A DNA stretch of 64,000 nt. Source: Mycobacterium celatum. Lineage in GTDB: Bacteria; Actinomycetota; Actinomycetes; Mycobacteriales; Mycobacteriaceae. Below, piece after piece: positions 42,888-51,789 of the stretch; position 1 is the first letter of the stretch; each line of letters begins with the position of its first letter. The position numbers and the translations under genes are program-made. The stretch covers positions 84,016 to 148,015 of the forward strand of contig NZ_LQOM01000030.1 in the NCBI RefSeq assembly GCF_002101595.1. The letters are read 5' to 3'. Below the pieces are notes generated by a model, which was not told the origin of the DNA, did not search any database, and saw nothing but the letters and a program-made list of their open reading frames with translations.

Positions 42888-43919
42888 CTACCGCGTGGCG
42901 GCGCTGGCTTGCTCGCGCTTGATCTCCAGCGCGATGTCGATGAGCTGGTCTTCCTGCCCGCCGATCAACTTGCGCTGACCGGCCCGGTGCAGCAGCTCGT
43001 GGGCAGGCACGCCGTAGCGTTCAGATTGCCGGACGGCGTGCTTGAGGAAGCTGGAGTACACCCCGGAGTAGCCCATGATCAGCGCGTTGCGGTCGAGCAG
43101 GCATTCGGCGGGCATCGCCGGGCGCACCACGTCCTCGGCGGCGTCGGCGATGTCGAAGAAGTCGATGCCGGTCTTGACGCCGATCTTGTCGAACACCCCG
43201 ATCAGCGCCTCGACCGGAGCGTTGCCGGCGCCGGCGCCGAAGCGGCGCACCGACCCGTCGATCTGCTTGGCCCCGGCCCGCACGGCCTCCACCGAGTTCG
43301 CGACCCCGAGGCCGAGGTTCTCGTGCCCGTGGAAACCGACTTGGGCGTCGTCGCCGAGCTCGGCCACCAAGGCCGCGACCCGGTCCCGCACGCCCTCCAG
43401 CACCAGGGCCCCGGCGGAGTCGACGACGTAGACGCACTGACAGCCGGCGTCGGCCATGATGCGGGCCTGCGCCGCCAGCTTCTCCGGCGGGATCGTGTGG
43501 GCCATCATCAAGAACCCGACAGTTTCCAAACCCAGCTCGCGGGCCAGGCCGAAGTGCTGGATGGACACGTCGGCCTCGGTGCAGTGCGTGGCGATCCGGC
43601 AAATCGAGCCGCCGTTGTCCTGAGCCTCTTTGATGTCGTCTTTGGTGCCCACCCCGGGCAGCATCAAAAACGCGATCTTCGCCTCTTTGGCCGTTTGGGC
43701 GGCCAGCTTGATCAGTTCCTGCTCAGGCGTCTTGGAAAAGCCGTAGTTGAAGCTCGACCCGCCCAGCCCGTCGCCGTGGGTCACCTCGATGACCGGCACC
43801 CCGGCGGCGTCAAGCGCGGCGACGATGGCCCCGACCTCGTCTTTGGTGAATTGGTGACGCTTGTGGTGCGACCCGTCGCGCAGCGAGGTGTCCGTGATCC
43901 GGACGTCCCAGATAGTCAT
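42888..43919 (-). CDS. hsaF: 4-hydroxy-2-oxovalerate-type aldolase HsaF
   Basis: 343 residues. DRE-TIM metallolyase features: [19 protein letters not shown] (Arg14 and the metal ligand Asp15) and [11 protein letters not shown] with the metal-binding His pair. The C-terminal communication domain matches BphI-type aldolases. HsaF cleaves 4-hydroxy-2-oxohexanoate from ring A/B degradation to pyruvate and propanal, which passes to HsaG. It overlaps hsaG by four bases (ATGA). Confidence 0.95.
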   Translation of the reverse strand: MTIWDVRITDTSLRDGSHHKRHQFTKDEVGAIVAALDAAGVPVIEVTHGDGLGGSSFNYGFSKTPEQELIKLAAQTAKEAKIAFLMLPGVGTKDDIKEAQDNGGSICRIATHCTEADVSIQHFGLARELGLETVGFLMMAHTIPPEKLAAQARIMADAGCQCVYVVDSAGALVLEGVRDRVAALVAELGDDAQVGFHGHENLGLGVANSVEAVRAGAKQIDGSVRRFGAGAGNAPVEALIGVFDKIGVKTGIDFFDIADAAEDVVRPAMPAECLLDRNALIMGYSGVYSSFLKHAVRQSERYGVPAHELLHRAGQRKLIGGQEDQLIDIALEIKREQASAATR

Positions 43920-44830
43920 CGTGTGCCTCCCGCAACGCTGAGAGTCTCTTTGGCGATTTCCTCGCCGACCTTGGTGGCCGCCGCGGTCATGATGTCGAGA
44001 TTTCCCGCATATGGCGGCAGGTAATCGCCGGCGCCCTCGACCTCGATGAACGTGGTGACCAGCGCCTGCCCGCCGGAGTTGATCGACGGGTCGTCGAACT
44101 GTGGCTCGTTGAGCAGCCGGTAGCCGGGAACGTAGCTCTGCACTTCTTTGACGACGTCATGGATCGACTGGGCGATCGCGTCGCGGTCGGCGTCCTCGGG
44201 GATGGCGCAGAAGATGGTGTCGCGCATGATCATCGGCGGGTCGGCGGGGTTGAGGATGATGATCGCCTTGCCGCGCTGCGCGCCGCCGATGGTCTCCACG
44301 CCCCTGGCCGTGGTCTTCGTGAACTCGTCGATGTTCGCCCGGGTGCCCGGTCCGGCCGACACCGACGCCACCGACGCCACGATCTCGGCATAGGGAACGT
44401 CGGCGACCCGGGATACCGCATAGACGATCGGGATCGTGGCCTGACCGCCGCAGGTGATCATGTTCACGTTCGGGGCGTCGAGGTGCTCGCGGAGGTTCGC
44501 CGGCGGGATGACCGCCGGCCCGACGGCGGCAGGGGTCAGGTCGATCGCCCGGATGCCTGCTTCGGCGTATCTGGGAGCGGCCTCGCGGTGCACGTAGGCG
44601 CTAGTCGCCTCGAAGAGCAGGTCGGGCTTTTCGGGCTGGGCCAGCAACCAGTCGACGCCTTTGTGGGTGGTCTCCAGACCGAGCTTGCGCGCCCGCGCCA
44701 GCCCTTCACTGTCCGGGTCGATGCCCACCATCCAGCGCGGCTCGAGCCACTCCGAGCGCAGCAGTTTGTAGAGCAGGTCGGTGCTGATGTTGCCCGATCC
44801 GACGATCGCCACTGAAGCTTTGGACGGCAT
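43916..44830 (-). CDS. hsaG: Acylating aldehyde dehydrogenase HsaG
   Basis: 304 residues. NAD-binding [14 protein letters not shown] at the N-terminus and the nucleophile Cys127 in [14 protein letters not shown] identify a BphJ-type acylating dehydrogenase. It converts propanal from HsaF to propionyl-CoA and is channelled with it. It starts 22 bases after hsaE and overlaps hsaF, giving the order hsaE-hsaG-hsaF. Confidence 0.95.
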   Translation of the reverse strand: MPSKASVAIVGSGNISTDLLYKLLRSEWLEPRWMVGIDPDSEGLARARKLGLETTHKGVDWLLAQPEKPDLLFEATSAYVHREAAPRYAEAGIRAIDLTPAAVGPAVIPPANLREHLDAPNVNMITCGGQATIPIVYAVSRVADVPYAEIVASVASVSAGPGTRANIDEFTKTTARGVETIGGAQRGKAIIILNPADPPMIMRDTIFCAIPEDADRDAIAQSIHDVVKEVQSYVPGYRLLNEPQFDDPSINSGGQALVTTFIEVEGAGDYLPPYAGNLDIMTAAATKVGEEIAKETLSVAGGTR

Positions 44831-44852
44831 GGATGCTCCTCATTATTCGAAA

Positions 44853-45638
44853 TTATTCGAAAGACAGCCGGACGGACCCGAGGCCGCTGAACTCGGCGAC
44901 GAAGTTGTCGCCGGGCCCGGCATCGAAGGCCCGGGTGCACGAGCCGGGTAACACGATGTCACCTTTTCGCAGCCGCACACCGAAGCTTTCCACCTTGCGG
45001 GACAGCCACGCCACGGCGGTGACCGGGTTGCCCAGCACGGCGTCGCTGCGGCCCTTGGCCACCACCTCACCGTTGCGGGTCAGCACGGCCTCGATCGCGG
45101 TGATGTCGACGTCCTTGGGCGACACGCGTTCTTTGCCCAGCACGTACCCCGCCGAGGAGGCGTTGTCCGCGATCGTGTCGCACAGTGCGATCTTCCAGTC
45201 GGTGATGCGGGTGTCGATCAACTCGATCGCCGGTGCGAACGCGGCCGTCGCCTCGAGCACGTCGTCTTCGGTGCACTCCGCGCCGGGCAGGTCGTCGGCC
45301 AGGATGAACCCGACCTCGACCTCCACCCGCGGATAGAGGTAGTTGGCGGCGGGGACCGGCTTGTCCTCGAAGACCTGCATCTCGTCGAGCAGATGGCCGT
45401 AGTCCGGTTCGTCGACGCCCATCATCTGCTGCATCGCCAGCGAGGACAGCCCGACCTTGTGGCCGACCACCCGCGCGCCGCCAGCCACCCGCTGCCGGAT
45501 GTTGATCAACTGGATCTCGTAGGCGTCGACGACGTCGATCTGCGGGTGGGCAGCCGTCAACGGGGCGATCGGCCGGCGGCTGCGCTCGGCCTGAGCCAGG
45601 TCCGCGGCCAGCGCTTCGCGGGTGGCGGGTGGAAGCAT
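44853..45638 (-). CDS. hsaE: 2-hydroxypenta-2,4-dienoate-type hydratase HsaE
   Basis: 261 residues from the ATG at 45638, the length recalled for HsaE. Features: GHKVGLSSLAMQQMMGVDEPDYGHL, VEVEVGFILADDLPG and the C-terminal KGDIVLPGSCTRAFDAGPGD. It hydrates 2-hydroxyhexa-2,4-dienoate to 4-hydroxy-2-oxohexanoate, the HsaF substrate. First gene of the hsaE-hsaG-hsaF operon, divergent from kstD with a KstR box between them. Confidence 0.95.
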   Translation of the reverse strand: MLPPATREALAADLAQAERSRRPIAPLTAAHPQIDVVDAYEIQLINIRQRVAGGARVVGHKVGLSSLAMQQMMGVDEPDYGHLLDEMQVFEDKPVPAANYLYPRVEVEVGFILADDLPGAECTEDDVLEATAAFAPAIELIDTRITDWKIALCDTIADNASSAGYVLGKERVSPKDVDITAIEAVLTRNGEVVAKGRSDAVLGNPVTAVAWLSRKVESFGVRLRKGDIVLPGSCTRAFDAGPGDNFVAEFSGLGSVRLSFE

Positions 45639-45695
45639 TTGTCGAAGTCCCCTCGTGGGTGTGACCGGGCCAGTAGCGCCCGGCCGGGGCAATTC

Positions 45696-45709
45696 TATAA
45701 CGTGTTCTA
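45696..45709. promoter_or_regulatory. KstR box between hsaE and kstD
   Basis: TATAACGTGTTCTA fits the consensus. It ends one base before the kstD ATG and lies 57 bases upstream of hsaE, so bound KstR would cover the kstD translation start. Confidence 0.9.
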
Positions 45710-45710
45710 C

Positions 45711-47369
45711 ATGACAGCTCAGGAGTACGACGTCGTCGTGGTCGGAAGCGGCGGCGCCGGCATGGTTGCTGCCCTCGCTGCCGCCCACCGAGGTCTTAAG
45801 ACAATAGTCATCGAGAAGGCCGGTCATTACGGCGGCTCTACCGCGCGCTCGGGTGGCGGCGTCTGGATTCCCAACAACGAGGTGCTCAAGCGCGACGGCG
45901 TCACGGACACCCCCGAGGCGGCCCGCACGTACCTGCACGGGATCATCGGAGACATCGTCGAGCCGGAACGGATCGACACCTATTTGCAGCGCGGTCCCGA
46001 GATGCTGTCGTTCGTGCTCGAGCACACGCCGCTGAAGATGTGCTGGGTGCCCGGCTACTCCGACTACTACCCGGAGGCTCCGGGGGGCAAGCCCACGGGC
46101 CGTTCTATCGAGCCGAAACCGTTCGACGCCAATAAGCTCGGCCCCGACCTTCCCGGGCTGGAGCCGCCGTACGGCAAGGTCCCGTTGAATGTGGTTGTGA
46201 TGCAGCAGGATTACGTGCGCCTGAACCAGCTGAAGCGGCACCCGCGTGGCGTGCTGCGCAGCCTCAAGGTGGGCGCACGCACGATGTGGGCCAAGGCCAC
46301 CGGTAAGAACCTCGTCGGGATGGGCCGCGCGTTGATCGCCCCGCTGCGAATCGGGTTGCGGCAGGCCGGCGTTCCGGTACGGCTCAATACGGCGCTGACG
46401 GATCTCTACGTCGAGGACGGCGCGGTGCGGGGGGTTTACGTCAACGACGGCGAGCTGATCCGGGCCCGGCGCGGGGTGATCCTGGCTTGCGGCGGTTTCG
46501 AACACAACGAGCAGATGCGGGTCAAGTACCAGCGCGCGCCGATCACCACCGAGTGGACCGTGGGTGCGGCGGCCAACACCGGTGACGGGATTCTGGCCGC
46601 CGAAAAGCTCGGCGCCACTTTGGAACTGATGGAGGACGCGTGGTGGGGGCCCACGGTTCCGCTGGTGGGCGCACCGTGGTTCGCGTTGTCGGAGCGCAAC
46701 TCGCCGGGCTCGATCATCGTGAACATGTCGGGCAAACGATTCATGAACGAGTCGATGCCCTACGTCGAGGCCTGCCATCACATGTACGGCGGGGAATATG
46801 GCCAGGGGCCCGGGCCCGGCGAGAACATTCCGGCCTGGCTGATCTTCGACCAGCAGTACCGGGACCGCTACATCTTCGCCGGTTTGCAGCCGGGACAGCG
46901 CATTCCGCGCAAGTGGATGGAATCCGGCGTGATCATCCAGGCCGACACGCTGGAGGATCTGGCCGCTAAAGCGGGTTTGCCGGCGGACGAGTTTGTCGCG
47001 ACCGTGCAGCGGTTCAACGGCTTTGCGCGCTCGGGCGTCGACGAGGACTACCACCGCGGCGAGAGCGCCTACGACCGCTACTACGGCGACCCGACCAACA
47101 AGCCCAACCCGAACCTCGGCGAGATCAGTCACCCGCCGTACTACGCCGCCAAGATGGTGCCCGGGGACCTGGGCACCAAGGGCGGAATCCGCACCGACGT
47201 GCACGGGCGGGCGTTGCGCGACGACGGCAGCGTCATCGAAGGCCTTTACGCCGCAGGCAATGTCAGCGCTCCGGTGATGGGCCACACCTATCCCGGTCCC
47301 GGTGGAACCATCGGCCCGGCGATGACGTTCGGATACTTGGCGGCGCTCCACATCGCCGGGGAGGCCTGA
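45711..47369 (+). CDS. kstD: 3-ketosteroid delta-1-dehydrogenase KstD
   Basis: 552 residues from the ATG at 45711. The FAD Rossmann motif is VVVGSGGAGMVAALAAAHRG near the N-terminus, followed by HYGGSTARSGGGVWIP; the C-terminal FAD contact is GHTYPGPGGTIGPAMTFGYLA. It introduces the C1-C2 double bond in ring A of 3-ketosteroids, which with KshA opens ring B. The start codon directly follows the KstR box, with no room for a ribosome site, so a leaderless message is likely. Confidence 0.95.
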   Translation: MTAQEYDVVVVGSGGAGMVAALAAAHRGLKTIVIEKAGHYGGSTARSGGGVWIPNNEVLKRDGVTDTPEAARTYLHGIIGDIVEPERIDTYLQRGPEMLSFVLEHTPLKMCWVPGYSDYYPEAPGGKPTGRSIEPKPFDANKLGPDLPGLEPPYGKVPLNVVVMQQDYVRLNQLKRHPRGVLRSLKVGARTMWAKATGKNLVGMGRALIAPLRIGLRQAGVPVRLNTALTDLYVEDGAVRGVYVNDGELIRARRGVILACGGFEHNEQMRVKYQRAPITTEWTVGAAANTGDGILAAEKLGATLELMEDAWWGPTVPLVGAPWFALSERNSPGSIIVNMSGKRFMNESMPYVEACHHMYGGEYGQGPGPGENIPAWLIFDQQYRDRYIFAGLQPGQRIPRKWMESGVIIQADTLEDLAAKAGLPADEFVATVQRFNGFARSGVDEDYHRGESAYDRYYGDPTNKPNPNLGEISHPPYYAAKMVPGDLGTKGGIRTDVHGRALRDDGSVIEGLYAAGNVSAPVMGHTYPGPGGTIGPAMTFGYLAALHIAGEA

Positions 47370-47370
47370 C

Positions 47371-48231
47371 ATGCCGATCAATCCGGACGTCGCACTGGGC
47401 GCCGAGTTCGGTGACGTCGAATTCTCTTGGACGGCCAGCAATGTGCAGCTCTACAACCTCGCTCTGGGAGCGGGCGCCGACCCGCTCAATCCCCGCGAGC
47501 TGAGCTACGTGATAGATCACAAACCGCAGGTGCTGCCCACCTTCGGCTGTGTCGCGGCGTCCTTCAACGACATCGAGCCGCCGAAGGTCAATTGGCCGGG
47601 TGTCGACATCGACCTGGCCAAAATTCTGCACGCCTCGGAGCAGGTGGCGGTGCCCGCGCCGTTGCCGCCGTCGGGCAGTGCCCGCGCGGTCAGCCGGATC
47701 GTCGAGGTGTGGGACAAGGGCAAGGCCGCGGTCGTCGTGCTGGAAACGTCGGTGACTGCCCTGGACGGGTCGCCGCTGTGGACACAGCGCCGCTCGATTT
47801 TCGCCCGCGGCGAAGGGGGATTCGGCGGCGAGCGCGGACCGTCGACTGCTACGGCCGCGCCCGAACGGGCGCCGGATGTCGAGCTGGAGATGCCGACGCT
47901 GCCGCAGCAGGCGCTGCTTTATCGGCTGTGCGGGGACCGCAATCCGCTGCACTCCGATCCCGAATTCGCCGCCGCTGCAGGCTTTCCCAAGCCGATCCTG
48001 CACGGGCTGTGTACGTTCGGCATGACCTGCAAGGCGATCGTCGACGCCTGCCTGGACAGCGATGTCAGTCGCGTCGCCTCTTACGGCGCTCGCTTCGCGG
48101 GCGTGGTGTTTCCCGGCGAGACCTTGGTGGCCAGTGTCTGGAAGGAAGACGGCCGGCTGCTGGCCAGCGTCGTCGCACCTGGGCGCGAGAACGCGGTGGT
48201 GCTGTCCGGCGTCGAGCTCGTCCCGGCTTAG
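47371..48231 (+). CDS. hsd4B: MaoC-like 2-enoyl-CoA hydratase (Rv3538-like)
   Basis: 286 residues, double hot-dog fold. The hydratase-2 motif is in the second half: YRLCGDRNPLHSDPEFAAAA followed by FPKPILHGLCTFG, with Asp and His as catalytic residues. The gene starts one base after the kstD stop and has the length recalled for Rv3538, named hsd4B by analogy with the hydratase part of peroxisomal multifunctional enzyme 2. It hydrates a sterol side-chain enoyl-CoA. Confidence 0.9.
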   Translation: MPINPDVALGAEFGDVEFSWTASNVQLYNLALGAGADPLNPRELSYVIDHKPQVLPTFGCVAASFNDIEPPKVNWPGVDIDLAKILHASEQVAVPAPLPPSGSARAVSRIVEVWDKGKAAVVVLETSVTALDGSPLWTQRRSIFARGEGGFGGERGPSTATAAPERAPDVELEMPTLPQQALLYRLCGDRNPLHSDPEFAAAAGFPKPILHGLCTFGMTCKAIVDACLDSDVSRVASYGARFAGVVFPGETLVASVWKEDGRLLASVVAPGRENAVVLSGVELVPA

Positions 48232-48247
48232 CGCCCTTTTCCCGCCG

Positions 48248-48269
48248 AGTGTGAAGTTAGGTTCACACT
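48248..48269. repeat. Palindromic repeat, family B, variant (AGTGTGAA-GTTAGG-TTCACACT)
   Basis: A perfect 8-base stem with the loop GTTAGG, 16 bases after the MaoC-like gene stop. It is followed within 7 bases by a full family B copy. Probably acts as a terminator for the kstD transcript. Confidence 0.7.
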
Positions 48270-48275
48270 GGCGCC

Positions 48276-48301
48276 CGAGCGTGAAGTTAGGTTCACGCTC
48301 G
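48276..48301. repeat. Palindromic repeat, family B, copy at 3' end of DUF559 gene 2
   Basis: Arms CGAGCGTGAA and TTCACGCTCG, perfect 10-base stem, loop GTTAGG. The DUF559 gene 2 ends inside it: its last codons CGA GCG and stop TGA are the arm itself. An identical 26-base copy in the same orientation lies at 49177-49202. Confidence 0.8.
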
Positions 48302-49132
48302 CTGGGCTAACGCGGTGCGGACCCGACGAATGATGTCCGGTTCCCGGTCACCGGCCAGCACCCGAATGACGATCCAGCCGCGGCGGTGCAGCTTCTCCTG
48401 CCGTTTGACGTCCCAGTTGTAGCGGATGCGGTCTTTGCGATGTTGTTCGCCGTCGTACTCGGCTGCCACCTTTACTTTGGGCCACCCCATGTCAAGACGC
48501 GCGAACACGTCCCCGAAGTCGTCGTGGACCAGAATTTGGGTCTGCGGTCGAGGTAGCCCCGCCTGAATCAGGATGACGCGCAGCCAGCTTTCCTTCGGTG
48601 ACTCCGCGCCGGCGTCGACCAGCTCTAGTGATGCCTTCGCGCGCGCAATGCCGCGACGTCCATTGGAGCGCTGCAGGATTGTCTGCACGTCTATGTCCTT
48701 GATCTCGGCAGCGCGAGCCAGGGCGTCAATGCCTGCCACGGCCGGGATTGTGGGATGCCAACATGCCAAGTCAACCGCTGTCCGGGCCGGGGTAGTCACG
48801 GGCACACTGCCCACTATCTGGATCTCATCGGGCCGCAGGCGATCACTTCGCACATGTAGGCCGGGCAGCCGATGGCGGTTGTCGTGGATAAGTTCGGCGG
48901 GCAGTGCGGCGTCCACCCATTCGCTGCCATGCAGTGCCGCTGCCGAGAAGCCGGCAACGACGCCGCGCCGTCGCGACCACAACCACGCCGCCTTGGCACG
49001 GTCTATGGCCGTGATGTCGATGTCTTTGACAAGGTAGACATCTCGAAACAGCCGGGTGTGGCATGTAGTCAGCTGGGCCTTGGTCAGCGCGCCTGCGGCG
49101 ATGGCCTCGCTGCCGATGAATGGTCCCGCCAT
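48293..49132 (-). CDS. DUF559 / Vsr-like endonuclease-domain protein, copy 2
   Basis: 279 residues (MAGPFIGSEAIAAGALTKAQ), paralogue of the protein at 28261 and similar along its whole length (for example AAWLWSRRRGVVAGFSAAALHGS and VPVTTPARTAVDLAC). Nuclease-fold residues: Asp214 (RLDMGW), then Glu225, Asp227 and His231 in AAEYDGEQHRKDR. N-terminal winged-helix-like region resembles AbiEi antitoxins. The gene is framed by two identical 26-base palindromes and its stop codon lies in one of them. In M. tuberculosis PPE63 is near this position, as I recall. Function unknown. Confidence 0.82.
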   Translation of the reverse strand: MAGPFIGSEAIAAGALTKAQLTTCHTRLFRDVYLVKDIDITAIDRAKAAWLWSRRRGVVAGFSAAALHGSEWVDAALPAELIHDNRHRLPGLHVRSDRLRPDEIQIVGSVPVTTPARTAVDLACWHPTIPAVAGIDALARAAEIKDIDVQTILQRSNGRRGIARAKASLELVDAGAESPKESWLRVILIQAGLPRPQTQILVHDDFGDVFARLDMGWPKVKVAAEYDGEQHRKDRIRYNWDVKRQEKLHRRGWIVIRVLAGDREPDIIRRVRTALAQRA

Positions 49133-49176
49133 CGCGGCAGTCTGGCACGGGCGGCAGCGCCCGTCACTTCACCCGT

Positions 49177-49202
49177 CGAGCGTGAAGTTAGGTTCACGCT
49201 CG
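49177..49202. repeat. Palindromic repeat, family B, copy upstream of DUF559 gene 2
   Basis: Identical over 26 bases to the copy at 48276-48301 and in the same orientation (loop GTTAGG), 875 bases between them. It lies 45 bases upstream of the DUF559 gene 2 start. Confidence 0.8.
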
Positions 49203-49210
49203 AGCGCCAA

Positions 49211-49228
49211 CGTGAACCTAGCTTCACG
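49211..49228. repeat. Palindromic repeat, family B, inverted variant
   Basis: CGTGAA-CCTAGC-TTCACG, a 6-base stem whose loop is nearly the reverse complement of GTTAGG, 8 bases from the previous copy and 15 bases before the ltp2 3' end. Confidence 0.65.
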
Positions 49229-49242
49229 CTCGGGATGGAAAC

Positions 49243-50403
49243 CTAGCCCAGGATGAGGCCGGACGTGGGGACGCCGGTGCCGGCGGTGACGAGCACATGC
49301 TCGACGTCCGGCACCTGGTTCACCGATGTGCCGCGCAATTGGCGTACGCCCTCGGCGATTCCGTTCATGCCGTGGATGTAGGCCTCGCCGAGCTGCCCAC
49401 CATGTGTGTTGATGGGCAGCCGCCCGCCGATCTCGATTGCGCCGTCGGCGATGAAGTCCTTCGCCTCGCCCCAGCCGCAGAAACCCAACTCCTCCAACTG
49501 GATCAGCGTGAACGGCGTGAAGTGGTCGTAGAGGACTGCGGTCTGGATGTCGGTCGGGCGCAGGCCGGACTGCTCCCAGAGTTGCTTGCCGACGAGCCCC
49601 ATCTCGGGCAGACCGTCGAGCTCGGGCCGGTAGTAGCTGACCATCGTGTACTGGTCCGGGCTGGAGCCCTGCGACGCGGCCTCGATGATCACCGGCCGAT
49701 GCTTGAGGTCCTTCGCGCGCTCCACCGACGTCACCACGATCGCGACCGCCCCGTCGGTCTCCTGGCAGCAATCCAGCAACCGCAACGGCTCCGCGATCCA
49801 CCGCGAATTCTGGTGCTCCTCAATGGTTATCGGCTTCTCGTAGAAGTAAGCCTTCGGGTTCTTGGCGGCGTGCTTGCGGTCGGCCACCGAGATGGCCCCG
49901 AAGTCGCGGCTCGTCGCACCGGACAGGTGCATGTAGCGCTTGGCGATCATCGCGACCTGCGCCGCGGGGGTAGACAAACCGTGCGGGTACGAGAACGAGT
50001 TGTCGACGCCGGTGGAGTCGGCGTTCTCGGTCAGCCGCGTCTGCACTTGGCCGAATCGCATGCCGGACCGCTCGTTGAAAGCGCGGTATGCAACAACGCA
50101 ATCAGCCACCCCGGTCGCGACGGCCATCGCGGCCTGCTGGATGGTCGCGCATGCCGCGCCCCCGCCATAGTGGATCTTGGAGAAGAACTTCAGCTCACCG
50201 ATTCCGGCCGCACGAGCAACGGCCACTTCGGTATTCGTGTCCATCGTGAACGTGGTCAGCCCGTCGACGTCGGACGGGCTGAGCCCAGCGTCGTCGAGGG
50301 CGTCTTGAACAGCCTCGGCTGCCAACCGCAACTCGCTGCGGCCGGAGTTCTTGGAGAAGTCGGTGGCGCCGATCCCGACGATCGCAGCCTTACCGGACAA
50401 CAT
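49243..50403 (-). CDS. ltp2: Side-chain-cleaving retro-aldolase, thiolase-like Ltp2
   Basis: 386 residues from the ATG at 50403, the length recalled for Ltp2. Thiolase fold: KAAIVGIGATDFSKNSGRSE, KIHYGGGAACATIQQAAMAV, CCQETDGAVAIVV, GLPEMGLVG and GRLPINTHGGQLGEAYIHGMN. Ltp2 cleaves the 17-hydroxy C22 CoA ester to androstenedione (or ADD) and propionyl-CoA and needs the DUF35 part of ChsH2. The start shares one base with the chsH1 stop, so it is coupled to its partners. Confidence 0.94.
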   Translation of the reverse strand: MLSGKAAIVGIGATDFSKNSGRSELRLAAEAVQDALDDAGLSPSDVDGLTTFTMDTNTEVAVARAAGIGELKFFSKIHYGGGAACATIQQAAMAVATGVADCVVAYRAFNERSGMRFGQVQTRLTENADSTGVDNSFSYPHGLSTPAAQVAMIAKRYMHLSGATSRDFGAISVADRKHAAKNPKAYFYEKPITIEEHQNSRWIAEPLRLLDCCQETDGAVAIVVTSVERAKDLKHRPVIIEAASQGSSPDQYTMVSYYRPELDGLPEMGLVGKQLWEQSGLRPTDIQTAVLYDHFTPFTLIQLEELGFCGWGEAKDFIADGAIEIGGRLPINTHGGQLGEAYIHGMNGIAEGVRQLRGTSVNQVPDVEHVLVTAGTGVPTSGLILG

Positions 50404-50792
50404 CACGAGTCCCCCATCGTCAGTGTGGCAGTGGCGATGACGTGATCGCCAAGGCTGTTGCGGCCCACCACTTTCACGGTCACCAGGCCGTCCTCGACGG
50501 CGGTGACCTCGCCCGAGAACGTCACGGTGTCGTAGGCATACCACGGCACGCCCAGCCGCAATCCGATCGACTTGATGATCGCCGACGGACCCGCCCAGTC
50601 GGTGATGTAGCGCTGCACCAGGCCGGTGTCGGTGAGGATGTTGACGAAGATGTCCTTGGACCCCTTGGCCTGCGCCTTGTCCCGGTCGTGGTGCACATCC
50701 TGAAAGTCCCGGGTGGCCAGCGCCGTCGACACGATGAACGTCGGGTCGCCGTACAGCTTCAGTTCCGGCAGCGTAGTACCCACAGCGGTCAT
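50403..50792 (-). CDS. chsH1: MaoC-like hydratase subunit ChsH1
   Basis: 129 residues, single hot-dog domain with TRDFQDVHHDRDKAQAKGSK and IFVNILTDTGLVQRYITDWAG, matching the MaoC catalytic Asp/His motif. With ChsH2 it hydrates the C22 enoyl-CoA with a three-carbon side chain. It lies 49 bases downstream of chsH2 and overlaps ltp2 by one base. Confidence 0.93.
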   Translation of the reverse strand: MTAVGTTLPELKLYGDPTFIVSTALATRDFQDVHHDRDKAQAKGSKDIFVNILTDTGLVQRYITDWAGPSAIIKSIGLRLGVPWYAYDTVTFSGEVTAVEDGLVTVKVVGRNSLGDHVIATATLTMGDS

Positions 50793-50841
50793 TGGCGCCG
50801 CTCCTCCTCATCGCTGCGCTCTGCATCATCGCCGGCCCGGG

Positions 50842-51789
50842 TCATGCGTCCGGCTCCCACGCGTACAACGTCCACGCCGGTCCCGACTCGCTTTCCGGAA
50901 AGTCCAGATACGTTGCCCGGACCGGCATTCCGATCGCGACACGCGACGGCTCGACCCCGCGCAGCTCACCGAGCATCCGCACCCCTTCCTCGAGCTCGAC
51001 CAGCGCGATCACGAACGGCAGCGTCCGGCCGGGCACCTTCGGCGCGTGATGCACGACGAAACTGAACACCGTGCCCTTGCCGCTGGCCACGACGTAGTCG
51101 ATCGGCGCTTCTTTGTCGTGCCATACCGCCGGCACCGGCGGGTGCTGCAGGCTGCCGTCGGGCCGCTTCTGAATCCGGAGTTCGTGGGCGTTGACGCCGT
51201 CCCAGAAGAACTGGGTGTCGCGCGACGACGCCGGCCGCATCAGCGCGGCCGGGTCGAGGTCATCGGGGACGGAAGGTTTGTCGGCATCGCGTGGCCGGAA
51301 CTTGAGGATGCGCCAATTCATTTCGGCGACGTCCTCGTCGCCCACCTGCCAGACGATATGCTGGTTGATGAAATAGCCCTCGCCCAGCGCGGTCTGCTTG
51401 GGGCCGATCACGTCGGTGAGCTCGGCGCTGACGCTGACCTCTTCGCCCGGGCGCAGATAGCGGTGGTAGGTCTGCTCACAGTTGGTCGCGACGACGCCGA
51501 TATAGCCTGCGTCGTCGAATAACTCGATGATGCGGCCCAGCGGGTCGTCGTCGGGACGTGTTCCGCCGAGCCCCATCATCGTCCACACCTGGATCATCGC
51601 CGGCGGGGCCACGATCCCGGGATGGCCCGCCGCGCGCGCCGCCGCCTCGTCGACATAGATCGGGTTCCGGTCTCCTATCGCGTCGACCCAGTGGTGGATC
51701 ATCGGTAGGTTCACCGGGTCCCGGCCCGCGCGCGGCTTGCTGCGCCCGGCCGCCTTGACCTGCTCGACAGCAGTCTCGATATCGGTCAT
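50842..51789 (-). CDS. chsH2: MaoC-DUF35 hydratase subunit ChsH2
   Basis: 315 residues from the ATG at 51789 (MTDIETAVEQ). The N-terminal half is a MaoC hot-dog domain (IHHWVDAIGDRNPIYVDEAA). The C-terminal half is a DUF35 OB-fold domain with FFWDGVNAHELRIQKRPDGS and IDYVVASGKGTVFSFVVHHAP. The zinc-ribbon Cys are absent from the DUF35 half. It forms the hydratase with ChsH1 and docks Ltp2 through DUF35. The start overlaps the fadE29 stop by four bases. Confidence 0.93.
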   Translation of the reverse strand: MTDIETAVEQVKAAGRSKPRAGRDPVNLPMIHHWVDAIGDRNPIYVDEAAARAAGHPGIVAPPAMIQVWTMMGLGGTRPDDDPLGRIIELFDDAGYIGVVATNCEQTYHRYLRPGEEVSVSAELTDVIGPKQTALGEGYFINQHIVWQVGDEDVAEMNWRILKFRPRDADKPSVPDDLDPAALMRPASSRDTQFFWDGVNAHELRIQKRPDGSLQHPPVPAVWHDKEAPIDYVVASGKGTVFSFVVHHAPKVPGRTLPFVIALVELEEGVRMLGELRGVEPSRVAIGMPVRATYLDFPESESGPAWTLYAWEPDA

